Shown here in pieces: positions 44,302 to 52,948 of a DNA stretch of 64,000 nt. The DNA lies in NCBI RefSeq assembly GCF_008710745.1, contig NZ_VYSA01000001.1, positions 62,001 to 126,000 on the forward strand, in the 5' to 3' direction. The notes below the pieces were generated by a model. The model ran no database searches. It was not told the origin of the DNA and was given only the letters and a program-made list of their open reading frames with translations. The stretch is from Microbacterium rhizomatis (GTDB taxonomy: Bacteria > Actinomycetota > Actinomycetes > Actinomycetales > Microbacteriaceae). How positions within the stretch are numbered: the first letter of the stretch is position 1; the number at the start of each line of letters is the position of its first letter. Made by a program: the position numbers and the translations under genes.

Positions 44302-46221
44302 ATGGCGCGCGCCCACCGTTCAGACCTCCGCAACGTCGCGATCGTTGCCCACGTCGACCACGGCAAGACGACGCTCGTCGATGCCATGCTTCGTCAGACC
44401 GGCTCGTTCGGCGAGCACGCGCACGTCGACGAACGCGCGATGGACTCGAACGATCTCGAGCGTGAGAAGGGCATCACGATCCTCGCCAAGAACACGGCGA
44501 TCACGTACAAGGGCGCCCACGCCACGGATGGTCCCGTGACGATCAACGTCATCGACACGCCCGGTCACGCGGACTTCGGGGGCGAGGTCGAGCGCGGCCT
44601 GTCGATGGTCGACGGCGTCGTGCTCCTGGTCGACGCCAGTGAAGGGCCGCTCCCGCAGACGCGCTTCGTGCTGCGCAAGGCTCTCGAGGCCAAGCTTCCC
44701 GTCATTCTCCTCGTCAACAAGACCGACCGCCCCGACGCGCGCATCGCCGAGGTGGAGGAAGAGTCGCACGACCTCCTCCTCGGGCTCGCGTCCGACCTCG
44801 TCGACGACGTTCCCGACCTCGATGTCGACGCCCTGCTGGATGTGCCCGTCGTGTATGCGAGCGGGCGTGCGGGCGCGGCATCCCACAATCGGCCCGCCAA
44901 CGGCAGCCTTCCCGACAACGACGACCTCGAGCCCCTCTTCGAGGCGATCCTCGAGCACGTCCCCGCCCCCTCGTACGACGACGAGGCTCCGCTGCAGGCG
45001 TGGGTCACGAACCTCGACTCGAGCCCGTTCCTCGGTCGTCTCGCCCTGCTTCGCGTCTTCAACGGCACGCTCAAGAAGGGCCAGACGGTCGCCTGGGTGC
45101 GCGCCGACGGCACGACCAGCAACGCGCGCATCACCGAGCTGCTGAAGACGCGCGCGCTCGAGCGCTACCCGGCTGAGAGCGCCGCGCCCGGCGACATCGT
45201 CGCGATCGCAGGCTTCCCCGACATCACGATCGGGGAGACGATCGCCGACCCCGACGACGTGCGTCCGCTCCCGCAGATCCACGTCGACGATCCGGCCATC
45301 TCGATGACGATCGGCACGAACACGTCGCCGCTGGCCGGCAAGGTCAAGGGGCACAAGCTCACCGCGCGGCTGGTGAAGGACCGGCTCGACCGCGAGCTGA
45401 TCGGAAACGTCTCGCTCAAGGTCGTCGACATCGGACGCCCCGACGCGTGGGAGGTGCAGGGCCGCGGCGAACTGGCTCTCGCGATCCTCGTCGAGAACAT
45501 GCGCCGTGAGGGCTTCGAGCTCACCGTGGGCAAGCCCCAGGTGGTCACCAAGAAGGTCGACGGCAAGACGTACGAGCCGTTCGAGCACCTGACGATCGAC
45601 GCCCCTGAGGATTACCTCGGTGCGATCACGCAGCTGCTGGCCACCCGCCGCGGTCGAATGGAGAACATGACAAACCACGGCACCGGCTGGGTGCGGATGG
45701 AGTTCGTCGTGCCTTCGCGCGGCCTGATCGGCTTCCGCACCGAATTCCTCACCACCACGCGCGGCACGGGCATCGCCAACGCGATCTCGCACGGCTACGA
45801 GCCGTGGGCCGGCCAGATCGTCACGCGTCAGAACGGATCGATCGTCGCGGACCGCAGCGGCGTCGTCACCCCCTTCGCGATCATCGCCCTCCAGGAGCGC
45901 ATGTCGTTCTTCGTGCAGCCCACGCAGGAGGTCTACGAGGGCATGGTCATCGGCGAGAACTCGCGCAACGACGACATGGACGTGAACATCACGAAGGAGA
46001 AGAAACTGACCAACATGCGTCAGTCGACCTCCGACACGTTCGAGTCGATGACGCCGTCGCGTCAGCTCTCGCTCGAGGAGAGCCTCGAGTTCGCCCGCGA
46101 GGACGAGTGCGTCGAGGTCACGCCTGAAATGGTGCGCATCCGCAAGGTGAATCTCGATGCGACCGAGCGCGCGCGCGCCACGGCCCGCCTGAAGCGTCAG
46201 GACGCGAACGCGAGCGCCTGA
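44302..46221 (+). CDS. typA: Translational GTPase TypA/BipA
   Basis: 639 residues. G-domain motifs [23 protein letters not shown] and NKTDRP lie within the first 145 residues; [13 protein letters not shown] is the switch I/G2 region. The C-terminal domains include [20 protein letters not shown] and the TypA-specific end ([17 protein letters not shown]). It is a ribosome-associated GTPase active in stress and low temperature. The start at 44302 has an AAGGA site; TAGAAT at 44250-44255 is a good -10, giving a leader of about 40 nt and ruling out an ATG at 44254. Confidence 0.95.
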   Translation: MARAHRSDLRNVAIVAHVDHGKTTLVDAMLRQTGSFGEHAHVDERAMDSNDLEREKGITILAKNTAITYKGAHATDGPVTINVIDTPGHADFGGEVERGLSMVDGVVLLVDASEGPLPQTRFVLRKALEAKLPVILLVNKTDRPDARIAEVEEESHDLLLGLASDLVDDVPDLDVDALLDVPVVYASGRAGAASHNRPANGSLPDNDDLEPLFEAILEHVPAPSYDDEAPLQAWVTNLDSSPFLGRLALLRVFNGTLKKGQTVAWVRADGTTSNARITELLKTRALERYPAESAAPGDIVAIAGFPDITIGETIADPDDVRPLPQIHVDDPAISMTIGTNTSPLAGKVKGHKLTARLVKDRLDRELIGNVSLKVVDIGRPDAWEVQGRGELALAILVENMRREGFELTVGKPQVVTKKVDGKTYEPFEHLTIDAPEDYLGAITQLLATRRGRMENMTNHGTGWVRMEFVVPSRGLIGFRTEFLTTTRGTGIANAISHGYEPWAGQIVTRQNGSIVADRSGVVTPFAIIALQERMSFFVQPTQEVYEGMVIGENSRNDDMDVNITKEKKLTNMRQSTSDTFESMTPSRQLSLEESLEFAREDECVEVTPEMVRIRKVNLDATERARATARLKRQDANASA

Positions 46222-46297
46222 CCCCGGAGGGTCCGCGGTGGCAGGAATGCGGCCACGGATGTCGGATCGGCCACGTGGGCCAGGGACGCACGCTCGA

Positions 46298-46303
46298 TAA
46301 GCT
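46298..46303 (+). promoter_or_regulatory. -10 hexamer of leaderless azlC
   Basis: TAAGCT is followed by 6 nt and then the GTG start of azlC at 46310, with no ribosome-binding site between. Confidence 0.5.
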
Positions 46304-46309
46304 CGGGCG

Positions 46310-47092
46310 GTGACGTCGCGCTCCACCCCCGCTGAGCCTGACCCGTCTGCACGGCGCGCTGCGCGGTCGGGGCTGGGCGTGGCGCTGGCCACGAGCGCGT
46401 ACGGCATCTCGTTCGGCGCGCTGGCCGTGGCATCCGGTCTCGACATCTGGCAGACGTGCGTCCTGAGCCTGTTCATGTTCACGGGTGGATCGCAGTTCGC
46501 CTTCGTCGGCGTCTTCAGCGGCGGCGGGCTCGTCGCCCTTCCCTCCGCTGTCGCCTCTGCGTCGCTCCTGGGCGTCCGCAACGTCGCCTACGGAATGCGC
46601 ATGTCGCCGGTCATCGGCCCGGGTGCGTGGCGGCGGGCGGCCGCCGCGCAGTTCACGATCGATGAGTCGACCGCTGTGGCGCTCGCCCAGACGACATCCA
46701 GAGCCCGCACCGTGGGCTTCTGGGTGACGGGCCTCGGCATCTACATCGGCTGGAACCTCTCGACACTCGCGGGCGGGCTCCTCGGTGATGTGCTGGGCGA
46801 CCCGAGAGCGTACGGATTGGATGCTGCGGCCGCGGCCGCATTCCTGGCACTCCTCTGGCCGCGACTGCGTCAGCTTCAGGCGATCGCCGTCGGCGTCGCT
46901 GCCGCGGTCGTCGCGGTCGCCCTCACTCCGGTGCTCATGCCCGGAGTGCCCGTCCTCGTCGCAGCGATCGTGGCGATCATCGTCGGGTGGTTCAACTGGC
47001 TCGGACGCCGCAGCGCCGACGTGGCCGCGCGTGTTCACAGGTGGGGCGAGGACGAGCCGGACGACGTCCCGGAGCGCGAGGGGCTGCCGTGA
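46310..47092 (+). CDS. azlC: Branched-chain amino acid exporter, large subunit AzlC
   Basis: 260 residues with about seven membrane segments. SAYGISFGALAVASGLDIWQ and LFMFTGGSQFAFVGVF are the signature N-terminal helices of AzlC/BrnF, and FTIDESTAVAL is another conserved block. With AzlD it exports branched-chain amino acids such as isoleucine or methionine, as BrnFE does in Corynebacterium. The GTG start is leaderless by promoter spacing. The end overlaps azlD as GTGA. The Lrp regulator usually found beside brnFE is absent here. Confidence 0.9.
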   Translation: MTSRSTPAEPDPSARRAARSGLGVALATSAYGISFGALAVASGLDIWQTCVLSLFMFTGGSQFAFVGVFSGGGLVALPSAVASASLLGVRNVAYGMRMSPVIGPGAWRRAAAAQFTIDESTAVALAQTTSRARTVGFWVTGLGIYIGWNLSTLAGGLLGDVLGDPRAYGLDAAAAAAFLALLWPRLRQLQAIAVGVAAAVVAVALTPVLMPGVPVLVAAIVAIIVGWFNWLGRRSADVAARVHRWGEDEPDDVPEREGLP

Positions 47093-47403
47093 CTCTCTGG
47101 ACCGCCGTCCTCCTGGCATCGAGCATCTGCGTCGCGCTCAAGGGGCTCGGCTATCTCGTCCCCCCGAGGCTGCTCGAGGCGCCCCGGCCGGCCCGGATCG
47201 CCGATCTGCTCACCGTCGCGCTCCTGGCTGCGCTCGTCGGGGTGCAGACCCTCGCGTCAGGGCAGGAGATCGTCGTGGATGCACGCATCCCGGCCCTTCT
47301 GGTGGCCGGGGGACTCCTCCTCGTGCGAGCCCCGTTCCTCGTCGTCGTGATCGCGGCCGCTGTGGTCGCCGCCGTGCTGCGACTGTGGGGCCTCGCGTCG
47401 TGA
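47089..47403 (+). CDS. azlD: Branched-chain amino acid exporter, small subunit AzlD
   Basis: 104 residues with four hydrophobic segments (LWTAVLLASSICVALKGLGY; RIADLLTVALLAALVGVQTL; IPALLVAGGLLLVRAPFLVV). The small partner of AzlC; both are needed for export. The GTG start overlaps the azlC stop by 4 bp, and in-frame upstream codons belong to the azlC reading region. Confidence 0.88.
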   Translation: MTLWTAVLLASSICVALKGLGYLVPPRLLEAPRPARIADLLTVALLAALVGVQTLASGQEIVVDARIPALLVAGGLLLVRAPFLVVVIAAAVVAAVLRLWGLAS

Positions 47404-47459
47404 CGGCGTGCGTCCTCGCTTCCCAGGCTGCTCGGCGACCGGCGACCTAGACTGGCGCC

Positions 47460-47912
47460 GTGGCATTCTCCTGGTCTCGGTTCGGCTCGTGGATCATCGC
47501 GCTCATCGTCGGTGGTGTTTACGGACTGGCGGGCACGATCGCCCAGTCCTACATGCTGGACTGGTTCCCGCTCGGACTGGCGCTGGCGGTGATCGGCAGC
47601 GCCGCGCTCCTCGCGGCCGTGCGGCTGCTCACCTCCGACCGCTGGGCGGCGCTGGCAACGGGCATCGGCATGATGCTGACCACCCTCGTCTTCTCGGGCC
47701 GCGGCCCCGGCGGATCGGTGATCGTTCCGGCCGCCGCCCCCGACGCATTCCCGGTGGGCATCGTCTGGACGATCGCCGTGCCCGTGCTCGTCGCCCTCGT
47801 CGTCGCGTGGCCCGACCTCTCCGGCATCCGCCGGGGTGACGCCGAGGTGGCCGCGACACCGGGCGAGCACGTCGCCGAGCTCGGCGCGAGCCCAACTAGA
47901 CTGAACCCGTGA
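47460..47912 (+). CDS. Four-TM membrane protein of unknown function
   Basis: 150 residues with four hydrophobic helices and a hydrophilic Asp/Glu-containing tail. I do not recognise a named family. The GTG start has TAGACT (47448-47453) 6 nt upstream, so it is probably leaderless. Its stop overlaps the ferredoxin GTG start (GTGA), and the ferredoxin -10 lies inside its last codons, so fdxA has both coupled and separate expression. Confidence 0.65.
   Translation: MAFSWSRFGSWIIALIVGGVYGLAGTIAQSYMLDWFPLGLALAVIGSAALLAAVRLLTSDRWAALATGIGMMLTTLVFSGRGPGGSVIVPAAAPDAFPVGIVWTIAVPVLVALVVAWPDLSGIRRGDAEVAATPGEHVAELGASPTRLNP
47897..47902 (+). promoter_or_regulatory. -10 hexamer of leaderless fdxA, inside the preceding gene
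   Basis: TAGACT, 6 nt, then GTG 47909. The hexamer lies within the last codons of the upstream membrane-protein gene. Confidence 0.5.
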
Positions 47913-48229
47913 CGTATGTGATCGCCCTCCCGTGCGTCGATGTGAAGGACCGCGCCTGCATCGACGAGTGCCCGGTGGACTGCATCTACGAGGGCGACCG
48001 GTCGCTCTACATCCACCCCGACGAGTGCGTGGACTGCGGTGCATGCGAACCGGTCTGCCCCGTCGAGGCGATCTACTATGAAGACGACCTGCCGGAAGAG
48101 TGGTCTGACTACTACAAGGCCAATGTCGAGTTCTTCGATGAGGTCGGCTCTCCGGGCGGCGCCGCCAAGGTCGGCGTGATCCACTCCGACCACCCCATCA
48201 TCGCTGCACTCCCGCCGCAGGGCGAGTGA
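47909..48229 (+). CDS. fdxA: 7Fe/8Fe-type ferredoxin FdxA
   Basis: 106 residues. MTYVIALPCVDVKDRACIDECPVDCI-type opening followed by CVDCGACEPVCPVEAI: the second set is a full CxxCxxCxxxCP cluster motif; the first set, with C-x6-C-x3-CP spacing, fits a [3Fe-4S] site. This is the Mycobacterium FdxA type, a cytoplasmic electron carrier. It starts 4 bp inside the previous gene and is followed by dapC after 33 bp, an arrangement frequent in actinobacteria. Confidence 0.95.
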   Translation: MTYVIALPCVDVKDRACIDECPVDCIYEGDRSLYIHPDECVDCGACEPVCPVEAIYYEDDLPEEWSDYYKANVEFFDEVGSPGGAAKVGVIHSDHPIIAALPPQGE

Positions 48230-48262
48230 CCTCCCGAGTGATCGCGCGCCGGGCCCGCTGAC

Positions 48263-49381
48263 ATGGGCGTCTCGGACCTCGCAGACTACCCGTGGGACGC
48301 GGTGGCTCCGTACGCGGCGCTGGCCCGCTCCCACCCCGACGGCATCGTCGACCTGTCGATCGGCTCTCCGGTCGACCCGACGCCTGACATCGTCGCTGAG
48401 GCGCTGCGTGCGGCGACCGACGCCCATGCCTATCCCCAGACTGTGGGAACCCCGGCCCTGCGCGAGGCCATCGTCGATTGGTACGCGCGGCGACGTGCTG
48501 TGCCGAGTCTGACGCCTGCGCACGTGCTGCCCACGATCGGGTCGAAGGAGCTCGTCGCGCTGCTCCCGCTCCTGCTCGATCTCGGCCCTGGCGACATCGT
48601 CGTGCACCCCCGTGCGGCGTACCCCACCTATGAGGTCGGCGCACGCCTCATCGGCGCGACGCCCGTGGCGATCGACGACCCCGCGCACTGGCCTGTGGGC
48701 ACGAAGCTGATCTGGATCAACTCTCCCGGGAACCCCGACGGCCGCGTGTGGGATGCCCCTTCCCTCCGCGTCGCCGTGCGTCGCGCACGCGAGCTCGGCG
48801 CGGTGATCGCGTCGGACGAGTGCTACGCGGAGCTCGGGTGGGACGCGCAGTGGGCCCACGAGCCCGTACCCAGCATCCTGCGCCCTGACATCATCGATGA
48901 CGATGAACGCGGCGTCCTGTCCGTGTACTCGCTGAGCAAGCAGTCCAATCTTGCAGGTTATCGCGCTGCGTTCCTCGCCGGTGATCCCCGGATCGTCGAG
49001 CAGCTGCTCACGGCGCGCAAGCACCTGGGCCTGATGCCGCCGGCACCCGTGCAGGCCGCGATGGTCGCCGCGCTGGGCGACGATGCGCATGTCGCGGTGC
49101 AGAAGGAGCTGTACCGGCAGCGCCGTGCGGTGCTCAAGCCGGCTGTCGCGGCGGCGGGGTTCCGGATCGACCACAGCACGGCGGGTCTGTACCTCTGGGC
49201 GACCGAGGGGCGTGACGCCTGGGAGAGCATCGAGCGGCTCGCACGGCTCGGGATCCTGGCAGGACCGGGGCACTTCTACGGCAGCCATTTCCCCGAGCAC
49301 GTGCGGTTCTCGCTCACGGCGACCGACGAGCGGATCGCCGCCGCCGCCGCCCGCTTGAGCGCACCTGCCGGGCCCCGCTGA
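48263..49381 (+). CDS. dapC: Succinyldiaminopimelate transaminase
   Basis: 372 residues, class I/II PLP aminotransferase. INSPGNPDGRVWD, SDECYAELGWD and SLSKQSNLAGYRAAF (PLP lysine) are the fold motifs; SDLADYPWDAVAPYAALARSH at the N-terminus is typical of actinobacterial DapC, which is normally encoded beside fdxA. It transfers an amino group from glutamate to N-succinyl-2-amino-6-ketopimelate in lysine and cell-wall diaminopimelate synthesis. dapD and dapE lie 9 kb downstream. The stop codon is inside a strong hairpin. Confidence 0.88.
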   Translation: MGVSDLADYPWDAVAPYAALARSHPDGIVDLSIGSPVDPTPDIVAEALRAATDAHAYPQTVGTPALREAIVDWYARRRAVPSLTPAHVLPTIGSKELVALLPLLLDLGPGDIVVHPRAAYPTYEVGARLIGATPVAIDDPAHWPVGTKLIWINSPGNPDGRVWDAPSLRVAVRRARELGAVIASDECYAELGWDAQWAHEPVPSILRPDIIDDDERGVLSVYSLSKQSNLAGYRAAFLAGDPRIVEQLLTARKHLGLMPPAPVQAAMVAALGDDAHVAVQKELYRQRRAVLKPAVAAAGFRIDHSTAGLYLWATEGRDAWESIERLARLGILAGPGHFYGSHFPEHVRFSLTATDERIAAAAARLSAPAGPR

Positions 49382-49412
49382 CCATCGTCCTCCGATGATG
49401 GTCAGCGGGGCC
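49371..49412 (+). terminator. Terminator hairpin at the dapC end
   Basis: A 16-bp perfect stem, GGCCCCGCTGACCATC (49371-49386) with its complement (49397-49412), loop 10 nt, includes the dapC stop codon. It lies 18 bp before the end of the convergent secreted-protein gene and may stop transcription from both sides. Confidence 0.65.
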
Positions 49413-49430
49413 GCCCGCGGTGGGTGATGC

Positions 49431-50348
49431 CTATCGAACGGTGTCGAAGCGCTCGAGGACCTCACCGTCAGCGGTGAGGCCGGCGCGGATGGACTCGAGG
49501 AGGGGAGCGGACTGGAACCAGGCCTTGTAGACATACGTGAGCTCACGATGTCCTGCAAGAGGACCTTCGGCGGGGATCGGTGTGTCGGTGGCGTACGCGA
49601 CCGACACGGCCATCGATGACTTGTTGAACGAGTCTGCCGGGGTGTAGGTGTAGCCGCACTGAACCCACGGCTGGTCCGGTGCCGCACCGGTCGAGATGGT
49701 CGTACCGTGCACTCTGGTCAGATCGTCGTACTCGTAGCTGTAGGCGAGGCTCTGAAGGCCTGCGAGCGGACCGGTGGTAGGGACTGGATATCCCGATCCG
49801 TACTGGACTGCCATCGCGTCAGTCCGGCCGAACCGGTCGTATCCGTACGAGCGCGTGACCCAGAGCTGACCGTCCACCGATGTCACCTTGCTGGTCAGTT
49901 GACCCGTCGAGTCGTAGTCGTACGCATAGCTCAGCTCACGAGGACCGTCGGCAGGGTAGCCGGGTCCGTACTGGACGGCCATCGTCGCGACGCGACTGTT
50001 CTTCTCGTGGTAGGTGTACCACCGCTGCACCCACAACGTTCCTGCCACCGTGTACTGCTCATGTGTGAGGTATCCGTACTGGTCGCTCTCATACGTGTAG
50101 TCATACACAGGAGGCAGATCCGGCTGTGCAAGCTCATCAACCTCTGATCCCGGCAACGACGTGTCGATTGATCCGGGCAACCACCCGTCATTCAAGGTGA
50201 CCCGCTCGGCGCACACAGTCGACGAATCGGCCGGAGGCGGGGACGAGTCGGCGCTGGCACTCAGCGGAGCGAGTGCCACAGCGCCTAACGTTGCGATGGT
50301 GATGGAAGCGATTGCCGCGGGGAAAGAGAGCAGGCGGGATTTGTGCAT
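49431..50348 (-). CDS. Secreted YD/RHS-repeat-like protein
   Basis: 305 residues. A Sec signal peptide ends near ALAPLSASA (about residue 33). The mature part has at least three diverged repeats of about 60-65 residues, each with a YxYxYDxxGxLT-like core (YTYESDQYGYLTHEQYTV; YAYDYDSTGQLTSKVTSV; YSYEYDDLTRVHGTT) and a MAVQYGxGYP block with a PLAG or PRELSY sequence. This recalls YD repeats of RHS proteins, but there is no toxin domain or protease core. Base composition looks less GC-rich than neighbours. The ATG has TAACAT 6 nt upstream. Function unknown. Confidence 0.65.
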   Translation of the reverse strand: MHKSRLLSFPAAIASITIATLGAVALAPLSASADSSPPPADSSTVCAERVTLNDGWLPGSIDTSLPGSEVDELAQPDLPPVYDYTYESDQYGYLTHEQYTVAGTLWVQRWYTYHEKNSRVATMAVQYGPGYPADGPRELSYAYDYDSTGQLTSKVTSVDGQLWVTRSYGYDRFGRTDAMAVQYGSGYPVPTTGPLAGLQSLAYSYEYDDLTRVHGTTISTGAAPDQPWVQCGYTYTPADSFNKSSMAVSVAYATDTPIPAEGPLAGHRELTYVYKAWFQSAPLLESIRAGLTADGEVLERFDTVR

Positions 50349-50360
50349 ACCAGTATGTTA
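50346..50360 (-). promoter_or_regulatory. Leaderless promoter with start-codon palindrome (YD-repeat gene)
   Basis: Read leftward, TAACATACTGGTATG: -10 TAACAT, 6 nt, ATG. CATACTGGTATG is a near palindrome ending at the start codon. 13 of these 15 bases are the same at the secreted-protein gene at 56755. Confidence 0.55.
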
Positions 50361-50648
50361 CACGCCGACCGCGACACGCAACAGGCTGGTGCCGATGGGA
50401 ATGGGCGATGCCGGATGCGAAGGGGAAGGCCACGCAACCGGGTCCGCCGCGCGGAGTTAGGACCTTTCCTCCATGAGAGTCCCCAGGGCTTTGGCAGTTG
50501 CGATGGTTGGTCGATGCGGCCACTAGGCTGTAAAGACGCGGTAGCGGGCCATCCTCCGTCATCGCCACGGCACTCGGATCGGCCCCTTCGGGCCTTTCGG
50601 GCCGGCCGACGACACCCCGGATCGACCCAGAGATCGCAAGGAGGCGCC
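50361..50648. other. Intergenic region before gltA
   Basis: Nearly 290 bp without a supportable gene. It should contain the citrate synthase promoter; TAGGCT at 50526-50531 is a possible -10 with a leader of about 110 nt, but no convincing -35 was found. No RNA structure recognised. Confidence 0.35.
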
Positions 50649-51944
50649 GTGAGCGACGCGGACATCCAGCAGAAGGCCACCCTGACCATCGGCGACCGGA
50701 CGGCGGAGTTCCCCGTGCTGCCTGCGACGGACGGCGCGGCGAGTGTCGACATCTCGACATTCACCCGCCAGACGGGCCACACGACCCTCGACTACGGATT
50801 CGTCAACACGTCTGCGACGAAGTCCGCGATCACCTTCATCGACGGAGACAAGGGCATCCTGCGTTACCGCGGGTATCCGATCGAGCAGCTCGCGAAGAAC
50901 AGCACCTACCTCGAGGTCGCGTGGCTCCTCCTCTACGGCGAGCTGCCGACGGCAGACGAGCTCGCGGCGTTCGATGAGCGCATCCGCCATCACACTCTGC
51001 TCCACGAAGACCTCAAGCGCTTCTTCTCGTCGCTTCCCACGACGGCACACCCGATGTCGGTGCTGTCGTCGGCCACAGCCGCCCTCTCGACGTACTACGA
51101 AGACGAGTCCGACCCCAACAACCCCGAGCACGTCGAGCTGAACACGATCCGGATGCTCGCGAAGCTCCCCGTCATCGCGGCCTACGCGCACAAGAAGAGC
51201 ATCGGCCAGGCGTTCCTGTATCCCGATAACTCGCTGGGATTCGTCGACAACTTCCTCAAGCTCAACTTCGGGGTGCTGTCCGAGATCTACGACATCGACC
51301 CGGTCATGTCCCGCGCGCTCGAGCGGCTCCTGATCCTGCACGAGGATCACGAGCAGAACGCCTCCACCTCGACCGTGCGCCTGGTCGGCTCGACCGGGGC
51401 GAACCAGTTCTCGTCGATCTCGGCGGGCATCAACGCTCTCTACGGACCCCTGCACGGTGGTGCGAACGAGGCGGTTCTGGAAATGCTGGCGCAGATCCGA
51501 GACTCGGGTGAGAGCGTGCAGCGCTTCGTCGAACGCGTCAAGAACAAGGAGGACGGGGTCAAGCTCATGGGCTTCGGCCACCGCGTTTACAAGAATTACG
51601 ACCCGCGTGCGCGCCTCGTCAAGGAGTCGGCCGATGAAGTGCTCGACGCGCTGGGCGTGAGCGACCCGCTGCTCGATCTCGCCAAGGAGCTCGAGCAGCT
51701 CGCGCTCGAAGACGACTACTTCAAGGAGCGTCGCCTCTACCCGAACGTCGACTTCTACACCGGTGTCATCTACAAGGCGATGGGCTTCCCGACGCGCATG
51801 TTCACGGTGCTGTTCGCAATCGGGCGTCTTCCCGGCTGGCTCGCGCACTGGCGTGAGATGCAGTCCGACCCGCAGACCAAGATCGGTCGCCCGCAGCAGC
51901 TGTACGTGGGCGCACCCGCGCGCGACTATCCGGGCGCGCGCTGA
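50649..51944 (+). CDS. gltA: Citrate synthase
   Basis: 431 residues, type II citrate synthase. GDKGILRYRGYPIEQLA, the LHEDHEQNASTSTVRLVGSTGAN catalytic-His block, GPLHGGANEAVLEML and MGFGHRVYKNYDPRARL with the catalytic Asp in PNVDFYTGVIYKAMG are all present. It condenses acetyl-CoA and oxaloacetate in the TCA cycle. GTG 50649 has an AAGGAGG site; longer in-frame readings upstream lack any family similarity. The DDAH-like gene starts directly after its stop. Confidence 0.96.
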   Translation: MSDADIQQKATLTIGDRTAEFPVLPATDGAASVDISTFTRQTGHTTLDYGFVNTSATKSAITFIDGDKGILRYRGYPIEQLAKNSTYLEVAWLLLYGELPTADELAAFDERIRHHTLLHEDLKRFFSSLPTTAHPMSVLSSATAALSTYYEDESDPNNPEHVELNTIRMLAKLPVIAAYAHKKSIGQAFLYPDNSLGFVDNFLKLNFGVLSEIYDIDPVMSRALERLLILHEDHEQNASTSTVRLVGSTGANQFSSISAGINALYGPLHGGANEAVLEMLAQIRDSGESVQRFVERVKNKEDGVKLMGFGHRVYKNYDPRARLVKESADEVLDALGVSDPLLDLAKELEQLALEDDYFKERRLYPNVDFYTGVIYKAMGFPTRMFTVLFAIGRLPGWLAHWREMQSDPQTKIGRPQQLYVGAPARDYPGAR

Positions 51945-52706
51945 GTGGCGCGGCTGCTGGTCCGGCCACCGTCTCCGGCACTCGCCGACGGTGAGTTGAC
52001 CCATCTCGACAGGGTTGAGGTCGACCCTGCGCGTGCTCGCGAACAGTGGCAGTGGTACCTCGAGGTGTTCCGCGGGCGCGGGTGGGAGATCATCGAGATC
52101 CCCGCGGCGGATGCTCAGCCCGACGGCGTCTTCGTCGAAGATGCGGTGATCGTGTTCGACCATCTGGCGGTGCTCGCCCGCGCCGGCGCGGAATCGCGAC
52201 GGGGCGAGAAGCCGACGGTGCAGGCGGTGGTGGCGGCATCCGGTCTGGATGCCGTCGAGATCGTCGAACCCGGCACGCTCGATGGAGGGGATGTGCTGAA
52301 GGTCGGGCGCACCGTCTACGTCGGAGCGTCGCTGCGCACGAACTCCGAGGGGATCGCGCAGCTGCGCGCCGCGCTGGAGCCACGGGGGTGGACGGTGGTG
52401 CAGGTGCCCGTCACCAAGGTGCTGCACCTCAAGTCCGGGATCACGGCGCTGCCGGACGGCACGATCATCGGGTTCGAGCCGCTCGTGGACGACCCGTCGA
52501 TGTTCGACCGATTCCTTGCAGTACCCGAAGAGCACGGCACCGCGGTCGTCGTGCTCGACGAATCGACCGTTCTCATGTCGGACGATGCTCCCGCGACCGC
52601 CGCGCTGCTGCGCGGCCGCGGCCTGGAGGTTCTGACCACGCCGGTGTCGGAGTTCGAGAAGCTCGAGGGCTGCGTCACCTGCCTGTCGGTACGTCTCCGC
52701 GACTGA
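51945..52706 (+). CDS. Dimethylarginine dimethylaminohydrolase (DDAH)-like amidinotransferase-fold enzyme
   Basis: 253 residues. QPDGVFVEDAVIVFD, GTLDGGDVLKVGRTVYVGAS, KVLHLKSGITALPDG (active-site His) and LEGCVTCLSVRL (active-site Cys near the C-terminus) give the order of the DDAH branch of the guanidine-modifying enzyme superfamily. DDAH splits methylated arginine into citrulline and methylamine. The GTG start abuts the gltA stop with no gap, so it depends on gltA translation. Arginine deiminase-like substrates cannot be excluded. Confidence 0.85.
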   Translation: MARLLVRPPSPALADGELTHLDRVEVDPARAREQWQWYLEVFRGRGWEIIEIPAADAQPDGVFVEDAVIVFDHLAVLARAGAESRRGEKPTVQAVVAASGLDAVEIVEPGTLDGGDVLKVGRTVYVGASLRTNSEGIAQLRAALEPRGWTVVQVPVTKVLHLKSGITALPDGTIIGFEPLVDDPSMFDRFLAVPEEHGTAVVVLDESTVLMSDDAPATAALLRGRGLEVLTTPVSEFEKLEGCVTCLSVRLRD

Positions 52707-52726
52707 CCGCGCCCCCGCACCGCCGA

Positions 52727-52813
52727 GCCCGCACCGACACAGGACAACGCACGGAGGCAGGACGATCCTGCGCAGAACCTCCTGTTCTCGCGCGATCGCC
52801 TGTGTTCGTGCGG
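52727..52813. repeat. Long imperfect palindrome after the DDAH gene
   Basis: Arms CCCGCACCGACACAGG (52727-52742) and CCTGTGTTCGTGCGGG (52798-52813) match at 14 of 16 positions around a 55-nt centre with smaller dyads (AGGACGATCCT). It fills most of the 240-bp gap between DDAH and the lactate permease gene. It may end transcription or be a member of a dispersed palindromic family; it is unlike the 33-34 kb pair. Confidence 0.6.
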
Positions 52814-52887
52814 GGGAGGGCGGGTGCGCGATATCGCCGAGCCGGATTGATCCGGCGGCGGTGCGGGCTCAGTCGCCGATGACTCGC

Positions 52888-52893
52888 TATCGT
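52888..52893 (+). promoter_or_regulatory. Possible -10 of the lactate permease gene
   Basis: TATCGT, about 55 nt before the ATG at 52949; a leader carrying the ACGGAG ribosome-binding site would result. No clear -35. Confidence 0.35.
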
Positions 52894-52948
52894 GGCGCGT
52901 GGGCCTCACCATCGCCTGCGCGCGAGACCGACGAGACGGAGCTCTCCC

